Shown: positions 9,442 to 21,295 of the stretch, piece by piece
How the letters are laid out: each line of letters starts with the position of its first letter
How positions within the stretch are numbered: the first letter of the stretch is position 1
NCBI GenBank assembly: GCA_014529385.2
Contig: CM043952.1
Span: 61,894,119 to 61,954,118, forward strand
Origin: Adiantum capillus-veneris
Lineage: Eukaryota; Streptophyta; Polypodiopsida; Polypodiales; Pteridaceae
DNA length: 60,000 nt
Reading direction: 5' to 3'
Notes under the pieces: generated by a model
Databases searched by the model: none
Told to the model about the DNA's origin: nothing
What the model saw: only the letters and a program-made list of their open reading frames with translations
Translations under genes and position numbers: made by a program

Positions 9442-10672
9442 ATGGATTCACATAAAACTCCTTATCCCAATTAGGAGCTTGCATAGCAGGAAGAGAACCA
9501 AGAACCTCTTTGATACCTTGAAAAACCTCTTCACATTCATTTGTCCATTGTAGAGGATCGAACCTTGCTACTTGTTGTAGAGGATAAAGAAGTTGAGAGG
9601 ACAAAGGAATGAACCTTGCCATATACTTCACCTTTTGAATAAAAGTAGAAAGTTTCTTTGTATCTTTAGGTGATGGGAGGAGCACCAAATCCTTCACTTT
9701 GTCAGGATCCGCTTCAATCCCATTCTCTGAGATCATATGCCCCAAAAACTTCACTCTTGGTTGAGCAAGATGACATTTCTTTGGGTTGAGTTGACCTCCA
9801 CTTTCATCATATTGCTTCAATGCCATCCCAAGCTTTGCACAATGATCCTTTCTAGAGCTATAAACACAAAAGTCATCAATAAGATCCTTCACAAACTTGC
9901 CAAGAAAGGGAGAGAACACCTTGTTGACGCGCTTTTGATACCACGCACAGCCATTCATAAGACCAAAAGGAAGTACACAATAACAAAAGCATCCCCATGG
10001 CGTGATAAATGTGGTCTTCTTTCGATCTTCCAAAGCCAAGGTGAGCTGAAAATATCCAGAGAATCCATCACATACGCTATACCTCTCATGCCCTGCAATA
10101 GAATCAAGTATGTCATCTATGAAAGGAAGAGGGTATGGATCCCTCTTCATGGCTGCGTTTAGAGGCTTAAAATCAACACATATCCTCCACTTTCCATCCT
10201 TCTTGGGTGTGACAACAACAGGACTCACCCATTCTGCAGTGCTCACAGGACATATGAAACTTGCTTCAAGAAGCTTGTCTACCTCTTCCTTTAAAGCATT
10301 AAGTTGTACCTGTCCCATTCTCCTTAGCTTTTGGCGTACGGGCTGAGCTCCTTCCTTGATTGGAATGTGGATTTAATCTCCCTTAAAGCCTCTAATTTCC
10401 TCATAAGAAGTGATGAATAAATGGGGAAATTGTTGTATCATATGTAGGTACTCACTCTTCTCATGACTAGTCAAGTCGGGAGACAACATACCTTGTATCA
10501 GCTCCTGTTTGACATTAGGTTGAACTTTGGGTTGCATCAGCTCTTCAATTTGCTCATAAGGACCAGAGATATCCTCATTCTCCATAAGGCCAAGAAATCT
10601 TTGTTTCTCATCATGCTCTTCTTCAAGAAACAAGGAGGAAACATCTAGATCACTATCGCTGCTATCTTCCAC
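9442..10672 (-). pseudogene. pol: Gypsy reverse transcriptase remnant
   Basis: The minus strand encodes a near-complete RT: SPVVVTPKKDGKWRICVDFK, the finger/palm block with TFITPWGCF, and the catalytic box LIDDFCVYSS with both aspartates. The thumb region with KFLGHMISENGIEADPDKV follows. The reading frame is the same from 10672 to 9442 except for one TAA at 10373-10375 just before QPVRQKLRR. The protein ends at FYVNP where the Tat LTR begins. The acidic stretch at 10560-10672 is the usual linker between protease and RT. A frameshift separates it from the protease region. Confidence 0.85.
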
Positions 10673-11100
10673 TTCACTGCCCTCATCCCCATTGTCTTCT
10701 TCTTCACATGAGTACTCTTATTCATCACTTTTCTCATCAAATCAACATCCAAAGATTGCTTGCTAGCCATGTCAAACCTCTTCTTATCACCCCTTCTATT
10801 GTAGAGAGTGATGGTACCATGTCCCCAATCCTGTATAGCTTTGGTTGCCTGTAACCATGGTCTTCCAAGGATGAGAGGGAAAGCACCAATACCCGCGGGC
10901 ATAACATGGCAATTGACCAGCACTTTAACATCAAATACATCCACGTCCAAGTCCTTTACAACTCCCAAGCACCTCACCCTTGATTGGTTGGCAAGCTTTA
11001 TGCAAAAACCTCAAATTCTTCACCATGTTGAGTCCCAACTTTGATACACAAGCTTGAGTAATAACACATACCTGTGCACCTCCATCAATATAAGCCTCTC
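10645..11100 (-). pseudogene. Gypsy aspartic protease remnant
   Basis: The protease starts with AYIDGGAQVCVI (DGG in place of D-S/T-G) in the same frame as gag, near 11085, and continues as FPLILGRPWLQATKA in another frame (10645-10977). The frameshift lies around 10980-11000. The flap and the hydrophobic-G-R-PW block are recognisable by comparison with the intact version in the element at 48671. Retroviral-type proteases of this class cut the gag-pol polyprotein. Confidence 0.75.
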
Positions 11101-12523
11101 CAATGCACTTCCTCTTATGCCATGCATCCATAGTAGGACATATATCAGGTAGCTCATTCAAAGACAAGACTCTCACTGACCCCCTTGCAGGCTCCTTCTT
11201 CATGGGGTTGACTACGTGCTTCCATTGCCTCTTTAACTTGGGACACATCTCCATGAGTTGCCCAAAGGTAACATCAGCCTTTCTACCCACCAAATCAGCC
11301 CTTAAACTATAATTTGGTTGCCCTTCTCCCAATGGAAAGTCGGATGCATTGTAATGTTTCCTGGGCTTTCTCTTCTTCTTCTCTTTACATGTACCTGTTT
11401 CAACCTGTTTCCCTCTTTTATGGCTGGGACTTGCATCACTCATGTCATGATCTCTTGTAACCCTCTTACCTACAGGCATGACCATAGCTCCCAAATCATC
11501 CTCTTTCTTCTCCAAACGGATTATGCTTACCACTTTTGTTTTGCCCTTCTCTTCTGCTGTCAATCCACTTGGTCCTGATTCCCCTTTAATCTCAATACCA
11601 TAATCTTGAGTTCGAGAAGGAATTTGTGGAGGAAGAGGAAACATGTCGCCACCCATTCTCTTTGGCTTGTCACATTGAGGGCTTTTATGACCCCATTCAC
11701 CACAATTGTAGCATTGAAACATATCCCCTCTTCCAGCCATGCCTCTTCCTCTACCACTTGTATAACCCTCATTGCTTCCATAACCATGTCCATATCCATA
11801 ACTTTGACCTCTTCCACCTCCCATCATATGCACACTAAGATTCTTCATAAGACCTACAACCTCTTGCATCTCCTTGCGAAAGGCATTCACATCATGAGAA
11901 GCTTGTTGATCATAACCTGGCTTCCTGATGAGGACCCTTGGTTGCTCTACCACTTTCACTTCAAGATTTGGCTCCACATTGATTCCAAGTTGATGAAGAT
12001 GCTCTGCTTTCCACTCTTTATTCTTTGCAATTTCAACTGCCTCCTCAAAGGTCCTTGGCTGCTTAAGCTCTACCTTCAAGCGTAGGTTACTTCTCAAGCT
12101 TGCAAGAAACCTGTCCTTCTTCAACATGGCTGGAGGAATTTCAGCCCCCAAAGATGTACACCACTTTTCCCATAACACATTGAATGCCTTGACAAAGTCT
12201 TCTATGGTTTGGCCTTCATCTTGTACTAAGCCTTGAATAGACTGCCATACCTTTTGTGGGTCTTCCACCTGTTGAAAGTGTGTAAGAAAAGCATGCCTTA
12301 CCATTTCATAATTCATAACTTGAGGAGGTTGGGCTGATCGTAGATCCTTTTCGTAGCCTTCCAACCATTCCCTAGCATCACCCTTCAAACAGAAGTAGAA
12401 GATTCGTAGCACCAACGCTGGGTCTTGCTTGTCAGCAAGAAGGCAAGCAAACTCCATTCTCTCAATGAAATCTTTGGAACTTTCATTTGATTTCCCACTA
12501 AACTCCGGAAAATTAAACACCAT
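11085..12523 (-). CDS. gag: Gypsy gag of the older element
   Basis: The start is taken at ATG 12523 (MVFNFPEFSGK) because codons upstream run through the primer-binding site and LTR end. The gag domain (SKDFIERMEF...AREWLEGYEKD) occupies about residues 5-170, followed by a glycine/arginine/tyrosine-rich stretch and a perfect zinc knuckle CYNCGEWGHKSPQC (CX2CX4HX4C). A basic KKKRKPRKH region follows, and the frame runs on into the protease. The frame is open for more than 500 codons, unusually well kept given the damage downstream. Confidence 0.8.
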
Positions 12524-12570
12524 GTCTTCAAAACCTGTAAACTGAAGGTAACTTGAAGCGATTCCTCGGT

Positions 12571-12581
12571 GGCGGGCACCA
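12571..12581 (-). other. Primer-binding site of older gypsy element
   Basis: The minus strand reads TGGTGCCCGCC seven bases after the LTR end CCCAACA. It is nearly the same as the sites of both Tat copies. Confidence 0.6.
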
Positions 12582-12587
12582 AAACAC

Positions 12588-13422
12588 TGTTGGGAAACAA
12601 GCAAACAGAAACACCTCTATAGTGATGTCACCCAAGAGCATTGAAAGAGAACTACAAGATGCAAAACGCTTTGCCAAATCCTTCTGAAACACCACAAGTC
12701 CAATAGGAGTAGACCCTTGGGAATTTACTAGCCGTCGCCCACCCAAGAGACTATGTCACATAAGAGCAAAACCCTGTCAAAGCACGGATTTACAGCACAT
12801 GCCGACCAATGCATATGAAGACAAGAGCCTCTCCTTTCACAATCAAACATCACAAACCCACAACTTCAACATCAATTCCACAATTCATAGATACATGCCC
12901 TCCGAATCTGTCTACACACAATTTGCCACTAGGCTGCCATAGCCATAACCCTGTAGAGAACTAGTCGTAACCTGATGAGCACAACTCCAATTGGGGCACT
13001 TTAAAGCTTGAAAAATGACTGGCGAGAAATATGAAGATGACTAAAATTGATTCCATACGCCCCCATGAGCAAAATTGACGCGAACAGAGAGTTGTCCCAG
13101 CACGACTATATGTAGAGAAGGCTAGTCGGGGCAAAAAACTGCATCCAAGAGCACCAAGGAGACAGAACGAGCTAAAACCTGCAAATTTCTGATCTTTGGC
13201 TGAACTCTTTTAAGTTTTTAAATGATTTTAAGTTATATACAAGGCTCACTTCAAAAAACTCACTCACGGGCACTTATAGTTGCCCGACAGCTGTCACTAG
13301 ACTAGAGACTTGCAGTGCATGTACATGTGCTTGCTTTAAAACCCACAAAAAGAAATCCCACACGCCCTTTTGACATCGGGCGTCATGTTCGTATGTACAA
13401 ATTTACAAAAAACGGGGTGTCA
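12588..13422 (-). repeat. Candidate 5' LTR of older gypsy element, 835 bp
   Basis: The inner edge is firm: the minus strand ends in TTTCCCAACA just before the primer-binding site. The outer edge is inferred from a TGACACCCCG start at 13422, a common plant LTR beginning. A TATA-like TATATAAC lies near 13230. No second LTR is available for comparison. Confidence 0.6.
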
Positions 13423-13840
13423 GAAATGCGCCCAACAGCGTCAACTTGTAGGTGGAGTGTGGTTGCTTGTGCACTCTTTCTTTGGGTAGAGAGGGTTGTT
13501 TTCTGTTGCTGTAGTACATGCAGCATCAGTTCCCAGCCGTCTCTGCCAAAAAAAAAATGCAAGTTTGGTCATCGGAACAGAGTTCGATATATGCGATGAT
13601 ATAGGCCTCGAAAGAACCATCGTTATCAGATAAAATTTTTTGCGCGTATAAATGCGTGTATACAAGCGTATATTAATGCATGTATTTTGGTGGTTATAAC
13701 TGTGTATATTCCGACAGTGATTACCAGTTTATATATCGATGCTACGATACTGGAGTTTATTATGATGCTTATTCGAGTGTATTTTACTTTTAAAAGAAAG
13801 CTTGTCTCATCGGTATCTGCACCGATTTTTTAACAACGTG

Positions 13841-13848
13841 TTGTAGTG
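13841..13848 (-). other. Possible CACTA-type terminus
   Basis: The minus strand reads CACTACAACACG starting at 13848, the usual start of a CACTA inverted repeat, followed inward by an ATCGGTGC block. A similar ATTTCGGTGCC block sits inside the candidate terminus at 24121. Only one end is seen. Confidence 0.3.
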
Positions 13849-13854
13849 TTAGTA

Positions 13855-15333
13855 TGTAATGGAATTGGCCTATTTAACTTGAGAGTAGCGGAAATTAATG
13901 AGAGTACTTTTGAGAAATAACTTTGTGAGCATATCGGGTGAACATAATTGAAGATAGCAACATAATCATAGCAATTAGTTAACTTGGCATGAACAATACT
14001 TTTGCAAGAGAGAGAGAATTTAGAGAAGATGACAACATTTGAGGACCGGATTTATGTGGAGCCGGTCCCCCCTCCAATACGCATTTGTGTTATGATTTCC
14101 CTCATTAAGGGAGACTTGTTACAATACAATATTTGTGATCCTTGTGACCTAGGTGATGCAATGAAGATGGAAAGCTTCATGCATCACAAGCATAACATAA
14201 ACTTGAAGAAAGCTTTAACTATCCCAAGCCTCAGTCCCAAGACCTCAAACACCTTCGAAGGTGGGGAGAGCTGGCAGGGAATGAGGGTAGGGAAGAGGAA
14301 GAAGAAACATTTCATAGGAGAAAGAATTACTTCCTCACTTATCATAACTCTTCTTGCTAGCATACATAATGGCATAGTAATGAAGAAGAAGGAGATGGTA
14401 AGCTTAAGCATTGAAGCATGGCTCTTGGTTGGATTTACACTCCATAGCCAAGAGTGTTGGTGTAGGCTCTCAACCTCTGCTTGCTTGGAGAAGGAGAGGG
14501 AGCTCGTGCACTTTTCATAGCACACAATGAGAGTGTTTGTGAGTGTGTGTGTGTTGGTGAGTATACCCCCTAAGCAACCCCCTAGCTTGCTTGGGTCGAC
14601 CCCCCCCTTGTAGCTCATGCTTGAAGCTCATTGGACCCCTCCAGGCCTGGCCAATCACAAGAAGGAGGCATTACAAGTAGCAAGGGTAGCCTTGGGACAA
14701 GTGTCCCCCTTTCCCCTTTGAGAGAGAGGACTTGAAAAATGCAAAATCAATTAATTAAATCTCCTAAATTATCATTGGACCCCTTGGGTGGCCAACCAAT
14801 AGGCTTCAGGCACACCATGAGGCAACATGAGGAGGAACTTGACAAGTGTCCCTTTTGCTTTCTTTGTACCATGCATGCCTTGTGTGAGTGTGTGGGTGTT
14901 CTCTCTCATCCCTCCTCATGTAGGGATCGCCCCCTCCTTGTAGGGATTGAATATTTGACTTTTTGACACCTCAAGTCCCTCATGCATAGGCCCATTTCCC
15001 ACCACAAGCTTGGCCCTTAAGCACCTTAAGCTTGGACCGGGTTCTCACCTCAAGTACAGCCCTAGCATCTCAAGCATGTCAAGCACTTTAAGCATCTCAA
15101 TCATCAAGCACCTCAAGCATCTCAAGCACCTCAATCATCAAGCAGGACAAGCACCTCGAGATGGGCCAGGTTCTTGCCTCAAGCTCAGCCCTAGCTTACC
15201 TAAGGTCAAAGAAATTTTACACACATTATCGGAGGTCTTCAATGAATCTAACCCTAAGGTCTTATGATCCATTGTTTATTCTTGCTCTTTGATATACCAT
15301 CTTTTATTTGGACCCCTTTACCATTGGCCCCGT
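13855..15333. repeat. 1.48-kb dispersed repeat, copy 1
   Basis: From TGTAATGGAATT to ATTGGCCCCGT this is repeated with high similarity at 18938-20431, in the same orientation. Frames that are open in it (for example 14029-14520) are shortened by a stop in the other copy, so coding is doubtful. The right part contains a short tandem array (AAGCACCTC-type units, about 15056-15160) and ends TTTACCATTGGCCCCGT, which resembles an LTR end followed by a gypsy-type TTGG primer site. It may therefore be an LTR, but no target duplication was found. Confidence 0.7.
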
Positions 15334-16535
15334 TGTGAGCGGGATGGAAACACACAGAATGCCTCTATAACGACCCGGCACACACTCTTGGGATGATATA
15401 CACACACACTATGGGGCACCACTCGGCTCACACAACCAGCCTGGCCGAGACAGGAAACACACAAACGGAGTGAGAAGAGAGAGATTTCCCACTTGCCCAC
15501 TCAACACTCACACATACACACTTACACACACACTCTCAATTCAGCTCAAAGGAGGCAAATTGCTGTTGTTTAGACTCAATGAAGCTCAGCACAACACCAA
15601 TGGGGCAAATAGTTTACACAGTATTGAGGAAATACACCAGATATAACCACAAAGTTAAGCAAAGGCTTCACTCACCGGAGAAGATTACACAGAAAAACAG
15701 CAAAAAATCTGTGAGGAATTCGGCAAAATTGACAGCTCCATTGCATTCGGAACGCCCAAAAACCCCACCCTACAATGTCACAGTGCTCAAATCCGACCTC
15801 GGATGAGCAGTTTAGGGCCAAAACAGGCTCCAAAATGAGCAAAAACACAATTGCGGGTGTTCCTCCTCTCTTCTCCACGTTTTTTTCTGGTCTTCTCTTA
15901 GTTTTTTCAGTTCCCACACATAGATTTATTAGTTGGGCACCCTTGGCCTTTTAGACGACCTCAAACGGACCCCGAACAGGCCAAAAACTGACCTCGCAGT
16001 GCATAGTTGTCACCTTTTTGCATCATCCGCACACCTGGCACTCATTTCTTTTCAATAATGCTTCTCGCAACCACGTGAAGTGGCCGCAAAAGTGGTCCTA
16101 ATGATGAACTTTCTGCATAACTCTCACAAGAAAACACCCACGTTGTGTCCGTCCTCATCCGCGTGCAAATATTGACCCCGTTCGCCCTCTTGACGCCACT
16201 AGATGCCATCTGACGCACCTGCTTAGCTTATGTCGTCGGCCGCGGATAGCTTCCTCGAGAAGTTTTACGCACTACCAACTCCTCCTTATTGTAGAAAAAA
16301 CACAATGGTACTGGTAATAGTAAAAATCGATGCACTATGTATACCCTGTCCTACCTGTACACATGTGGGCCCCACGTAACCACCTGGCTCTGAAAAATGG
16401 ACAATTCTTTATTTGATGCACCATGCAGGTATATGTACATATGCGCAATCCCTAGCTCCAAAAAACTCCTGACAACGGTTTAGATAGATCATTTTTATCA
16501 TTTTCTCTCCACAGTGGATCTAGTGTGAACACATC
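15334..16535. other. Non-coding stretch, unassigned
   Basis: No protein remnant was recognised. The first ~50 bases (GGAAACACACAGAATGCCTCTATA region) loosely resemble the inner end of the LTR at 12588, which hints at another gypsy LTR in minus orientation, but I could not define its other end. Confidence 0.4.
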
Positions 16536-16579
16536 TTGTTCACAATGCACCGAAAGTGCAAATGTATCCCGCGCATCTG

Positions 16580-18937
16580 TTCACACCTGCCTAGAATTCA
16601 CTTGAACCAATCCACTCTTGTCTTTGCGCACAGTTGCATTAGGGCTGCTAGTAATAACTTTGAACCACTTGACATCAAAGATAAAAATATCGAACTTTCT
16701 AAAGCTGATCTTCAAGATGTCTTGGCTGTAGCCAAAGTATTCAAGTTGGCTAGTCTCTGTGTTCTCATGCCTGGCACTACTCCTACTTTCTTGGATGAAG
16801 CTTGCCCTAACACCGCTGTCGAAAGTGACCCTTTGTTCGTCGATCCGTTGCACTTTGAAGTGTTTCCCATGCGACCACAAAGCTTCATATTTGTGATACT
16901 GCAACAATAAAATTGAAACAGACTTAAAGTTATTAAAGTAATGTTGTCATGTGGAGCTAAAAAAGGAAGTTGTGAAAATATACATGCCAATTGCAACCCC
17001 TTGAAATCTCCTCTTCCTCTTCAGTAATCAACACTCCATTCCTCTTTGCCTCTGAGATTGTTGCATCTAACCACCACCCAGTTGGAAAGTCAAGCAATTT
17101 TTGAAGATGATCTAGAAAAGGAAGGTTTCTAGTGGCACGGTTGTGCTTGAATTGCAGGCGATATGTCAAGCATTGTTGCTTTTCCCCTTCGTACCTCTCT
17201 AGCCACTTTTGCATGATGTTTGAGTTGAGAAGGCAAAATCTCATAACCTTTTCTCGCATTGTGATGTCCATCTTCCTAATGATGCCTTGTCCCTGCGGCT
17301 TGATCGTCCCCTGTCACCTTTATGTTGACCTTAGTAGTCCACATTCAGGGCATCTCTGGATCAATTGAGACAAAAAATTCACTGATGAGGACAAGAGACT
17401 CTTGTACAAGCCATCCTTCAGCCATGCTACCCTTGGGGCGAGCCCTTTGACGAACGAACCACTTTAAAGTCTTCATAAATCCCTCTAAGAAGAACATTCA
17501 CTTGCTATGGACTACCCCAACAATTGCAACTTCATTGACAACATGCACAAGTACATGCATTTGGATGGTAAGAATGTTTGTTGGAAAGTAATTTTCCACC
17601 ATGCACACTGCTTCAATAGCATTTAAGCATGCTACATTGATGATGTCTTCTCTTATCTCTTTTGAACTGATCTAGCGTACCATCTCACTAATTTTGTAGA
17701 TTGTTCTTCTAATGTCATCTATCAAACAATCGTTTATGACAATTTGGTAAGAGAAACTATAAAAATTTGTGCCAATCGTGGGACTTAAGACCACTGAGAT
17801 TGTCATCTCTCCTAAAAGCCGTTTTCAAACATTGCATGCACCCAGTGGGAGTCTTGAATGAAGATATAGTCTTCTTCACTTGTTGCTCTTCTGCACGACT
17901 CAAAACCCATGGTCCTTTTGGTATAGCAAACTTCCCATTGGGTTTAAGTCGAGGTCACATCTCTGGCATTCGACCCACAGCCTGCAGGTCATCTCTTTGG
18001 GCCTTGATCTCCGTTTTTTCTAGTGATGGTTTTCCATATGATCTCCCCCACATTCTTGAAGATGTGCATTGGGTCGAGCAAATGATTAATCAATAGGTCA
18101 CTCCAATACGAGAGTTCATGAAAAATAAAAAGTCTTTTCATTCCAGGTGGCATCTAATCTCCCCTCTCTAGCCACATGTTTTTCCAATCGCTCCTTTTTA
18201 GTGGATGCATGCCATGTTTGCATATGTTTGGTCCATGTAGCTCATGTCCTTCAGGCAAAAATCTACCATGCTCCTCGTAAACTATCTTGCTCAAATGCTC
18301 AGAGCGGCGAAAGCCAAGTTAAGGACCACATTTTGGACATGCATGATTGCCCGAGTAACTCAAGCCTGAAACATCACAAAATTAAAATATAAAAGCGTTG
18401 GCATAGCCAAGAATAACATGTGTGTCAGGGTTACAAAGGCACTTACCTGAGCACTCACCAAAGCCTACCCAATTGTGCATGATCCACATGCGAATGCCTT
18501 ACACATGTACATTCCATCGTCCGATTGGTTGGGACATATCAACCACATCGATTCCTATCCACAAGATTTTGAGCTCTTCTATAAGTGGTGCCATATAGAT
18601 GTCCATGTTCTTTGCTTTGTACTTTTCTCAGACGATCAATGACAACAACAAATGGCCCTTCTTGATAGCCAGCCATGATGGAAGATTATGATTAACCAGA
18701 CAAATAGTCCACGTGCTCCATAACGAACTTTGTAATCCAAATGGGTTTATTCCGCCCATTGCCAAACCAAAGTGGATACATCAAGGCTCGTTCTTAAACG
18801 TAGGCCAACTTTCCTCTATGTGCTTCCATGCATGAGAGTCAGTAGGTACCCGCATCACATCATCTGTCGATCTAGTATTTGAGTGCCATGTCATCAAAGC
18901 GGCTATGGATTTGCACTTGAACATGCTCTTTATTCTT
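16580..18937 (-). pseudogene. CACTA (En/Spm) TNP2-type transposase remnant
   Basis: Minus-strand reading in several frames gives the domain order of plant CACTA transposases. Transposase_21 comes first, from about 18937: MFKCKSIAALMTWH, a MRVPTDSHAWKHIEE block, the NPFG block, then the hallmark FHELSYW...LDPMHIFKNV near 18050-18110. A DUF4218-like region follows with FVRQRARPKGSMAEGW near 17410-17460. The DUF4216-like tail (EYFGYSQDILKISF...VKWFKV) lies at about 16590-16720. There are many stops and frameshifts. The N-terminal end is cut by repeat copy 2 at 18938, and the missing part is not found beyond it. The protein would have bound and cut CACTA ends. Confidence 0.88.
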
Positions 18938-20431
18938 TGTAATGGAATTGACCTATTTAATTTGAGAGTAGCGGAAATTAATGAGAGTACTTTTGAGAAA
19001 TAACTTTGTGAGCATAGCGGGTGAACATAATTGAAGATAGTAACATAATCATAGCAATTAGTTAACTTGGCATGAACAATACTTTTGCAAGAGAGAGAAT
19101 TTAGAGAACATGACAACACTTGAGGACCGGATTTATGTGGAGCCGATCCCCCCTCCAATAGGCATTTGTATTATGATTTCTCCCATTAAGAGAGACTTGT
19201 TCCAATACAATCTTTGTGTTCCTTGTGACCTAGGTGATGCAATGAAGATGGAAAGCTTCATGCATCACAAACATAACATAAACTTGAAGAAAGCTTTAAC
19301 TATCCCAAGCCTCAGTCCCAAGACCTCAAACACCTTCGAAGGTGGAGAGAGCTAGCAGGGAATGAGGGTAGGGAAGAGGAAGACGAAACATTTTGTAGGA
19401 GAAAGAATTAGGTTCCTCACTTATCATAACTCTTGTTGCTAGCATATATAATAGCATAGTAATGAAGAAGAAGGAGATGGCAAGCTTAAGCATTCGGAAG
19501 CATGGCTCTTGGTTGGATTTGCACTCCATATCCAAGAGTGTTGGTGTAGGCTCTCAACCTCTACTTGCTTGGAGAAGGAGAGGGAGCTCTTGCACTTTGC
19601 ATAGCACACAATGAGAGTGTTTGTGAGTGTGTGTGGGTGAGTATACCCCCTAAGAAACCCCCCAGATTGCTTGGGTCGACCCCTCCTTGTAGCTCATGCT
19701 TGAAGCTCATTGGACCCCTCCAGGCCTAGCCAATCACAAGCAGGAGGCATTACAAGCAGCAAGGGTAGCCTTGAGACAAGTGTCCCCCTTTCCCCTTTGA
19801 GAGAGAGGGCTAGATAAATGCTAAATCATTTAATTAAATATACTAAATTATTACTGGACCCCTTGGGTGGCCAACCAATAGGCTTCAGGCACACCATGAG
19901 GGCAACATGAGGAGGAACTTGACAAGTGTCCCTTTTGCTTTATTTGTACCATGCATGCCTTGTGTGAGTGTGTGGGTGTTCTATCTCATCCCCCCTCATG
20001 TAGGGCTAGTCCCCTCCTTGTAGGGATTGAATCTTTGACTTTTTGACACCTCAACCCCCTCATGCATAGGCCCAATTCCCACCACAAGCTTGGCTCATAA
20101 GAACTTTAAGCTTGGGTTGGGTTCTCACCTCAAGTGCAACCTTAGCATCTCAATCATGTCAAGCACCTCAAGCATCTCAATAATTAAGCACCTCAATCAT
20201 CAAGCACCTCGAGCACCTTAGTCATCAAGCATGACAAGCAGGACAAGCACCTCGAGCTGGGTCGGGTTCTCGCGCCTCAAGCTCAGTCCTAGCTTACCTA
20301 AGGTTAAAGGCCTTTTACACACATTATTGGAGGTCTTAAATGAAGCTAACCCTAAGGTCTTATGCTCCATTTGTTAGCCTTGCTCTTTGATAGACCATCT
20401 CTCATTTGGGCCCCTTTACAATTGGCCCCGT
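18938..20431. repeat. 1.48-kb dispersed repeat, copy 2
   Basis: Direct repeat of 13855-15333 with scattered substitutions and small indels. Its left edge lies inside the CACTA transposase reading frame, showing that it inserted into, or recombined with, that element. The tandem AAGCACCTC-type block is present here at about 20150-20260 with a different unit arrangement. The flanks on both sides differ from copy 1. Confidence 0.7.
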
Positions 20432-20914
20432 GTTGAGATAGATCTATAAGCACATGTCTATATCTTAACACTTGTTCCCGTTTATTCTCCCACATTAAGT
20501 GATCAATGTGATACGAGAAAATCATTTGGGTTGGTTAGATATTAGATATTAGATTTTATGACATTACCTCTCTCTTGAAATCATAGTCGTCCTCGACTAT
20601 GAGGTAGAAGAGATAAAGCCTTAGTCATTAGTCAATTTTACTTAGCGGATAGAGGATCCCTTTTTACCCTACAACATCTTTCCAAGATGGATGACTAATC
20701 CATTTGGTGCTTGGGAGACATAGCTGCCGCAAGCATGTGTGCTCTTTAGTCCATTTCATAGTAGATTGACAAATTCTACTTGGTGTTTGAGAGACGTCGT
20801 CATCACAAACATGATTCTAAACATGCATACTAGTTAAATTTGTGCACAATTAAAAAGAGGACTAGTCTTATAAGATAAAAACATGAATCATTTAAAAGAA
20901 ATTTGTACATTTTC
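20432..20914. other. AT-rich non-coding stretch next to chromovirus tail
   Basis: No protein was recognised. Its position just downstream of the integrase tail on the minus strand would fit the 3' untranslated region and part of the LTR of that gypsy element. No second copy is available to prove this. Confidence 0.35.
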
Positions 20915-21295
20915 TTACTCTAATGTAGCATTGTAAGCATTGACAAGGTTCATACTATCCTTAAGCTGTATTCCTTGCATCCATCTAGCATCTTCAAAAG
21001 GATAATTTTTGAACTTAATAAGATACCATTGGATAATCTTACCATGTCGTAGTACCTTGTCTTCATGCCGAAGGACAGCTTCGGGTTGTAGCACCTCTTC
21101 TTGGTCTTCAACTTCGGGAGAGTCTTCAATAATTGGTTTAGTTGGTGGCTCTCCTTTGTAGGGCTTAAGTAGGCTTACATGAAAGGCATTGTGTATGAGC
21201 CAATGGTTGGGCAACTTGAGTTGATAAGCCGTCTCATTGATGGGCTTCAAGATTTGGAAAGGACCATAGTATCTTTTTGCTATTTTATTGGTCAA
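20915..21295 (-). pseudogene. Ty3/gypsy chromovirus integrase C-terminal tail
   Basis: A 126-residue open frame begins inside the integrase C-terminal domain (KRYYGPFQILKPINETAY, then NAFHVSLLKPYKG) and ends with a chromodomain-like block (VLRHGKIIQWYLIKFKNYP, ARWMQG). This is the typical end of plant chromovirus pol, where the chromodomain steers integration to heterochromatin. Everything upstream is missing: the similarity stops at the edge of the minisatellite near 21290. The open frame has no stop of its own, so the fragment may be fairly young. Confidence 0.88.

Larger units (their letters stand above)
9442..13422 (-). mobile_element. Older Ty3/gypsy element, 3'-truncated
   Basis: Minus-strand element with a candidate 5' LTR (12588-13422), primer-binding site, gag, protease and RT. 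It stops inside the region after RT at 9442, where the Tat LTR begins. The remaining RNase H, integrase and 3' LTR are not found on the other side of the inserted block (left of 2413), so they were deleted or lie elsewhere. Its RT is similar to the Tat copy at 46221-55497 but clearly a different family, and it carries at least two frameshifts and one internal stop. Confidence 0.8.

Noticed and set aside
14002-14520. 172-codon frame in repeat copy 1
   Set aside because: The second copy of the repeat has a stop after 81 codons and frame-changing indels, so it is unlikely to be conserved coding sequence.
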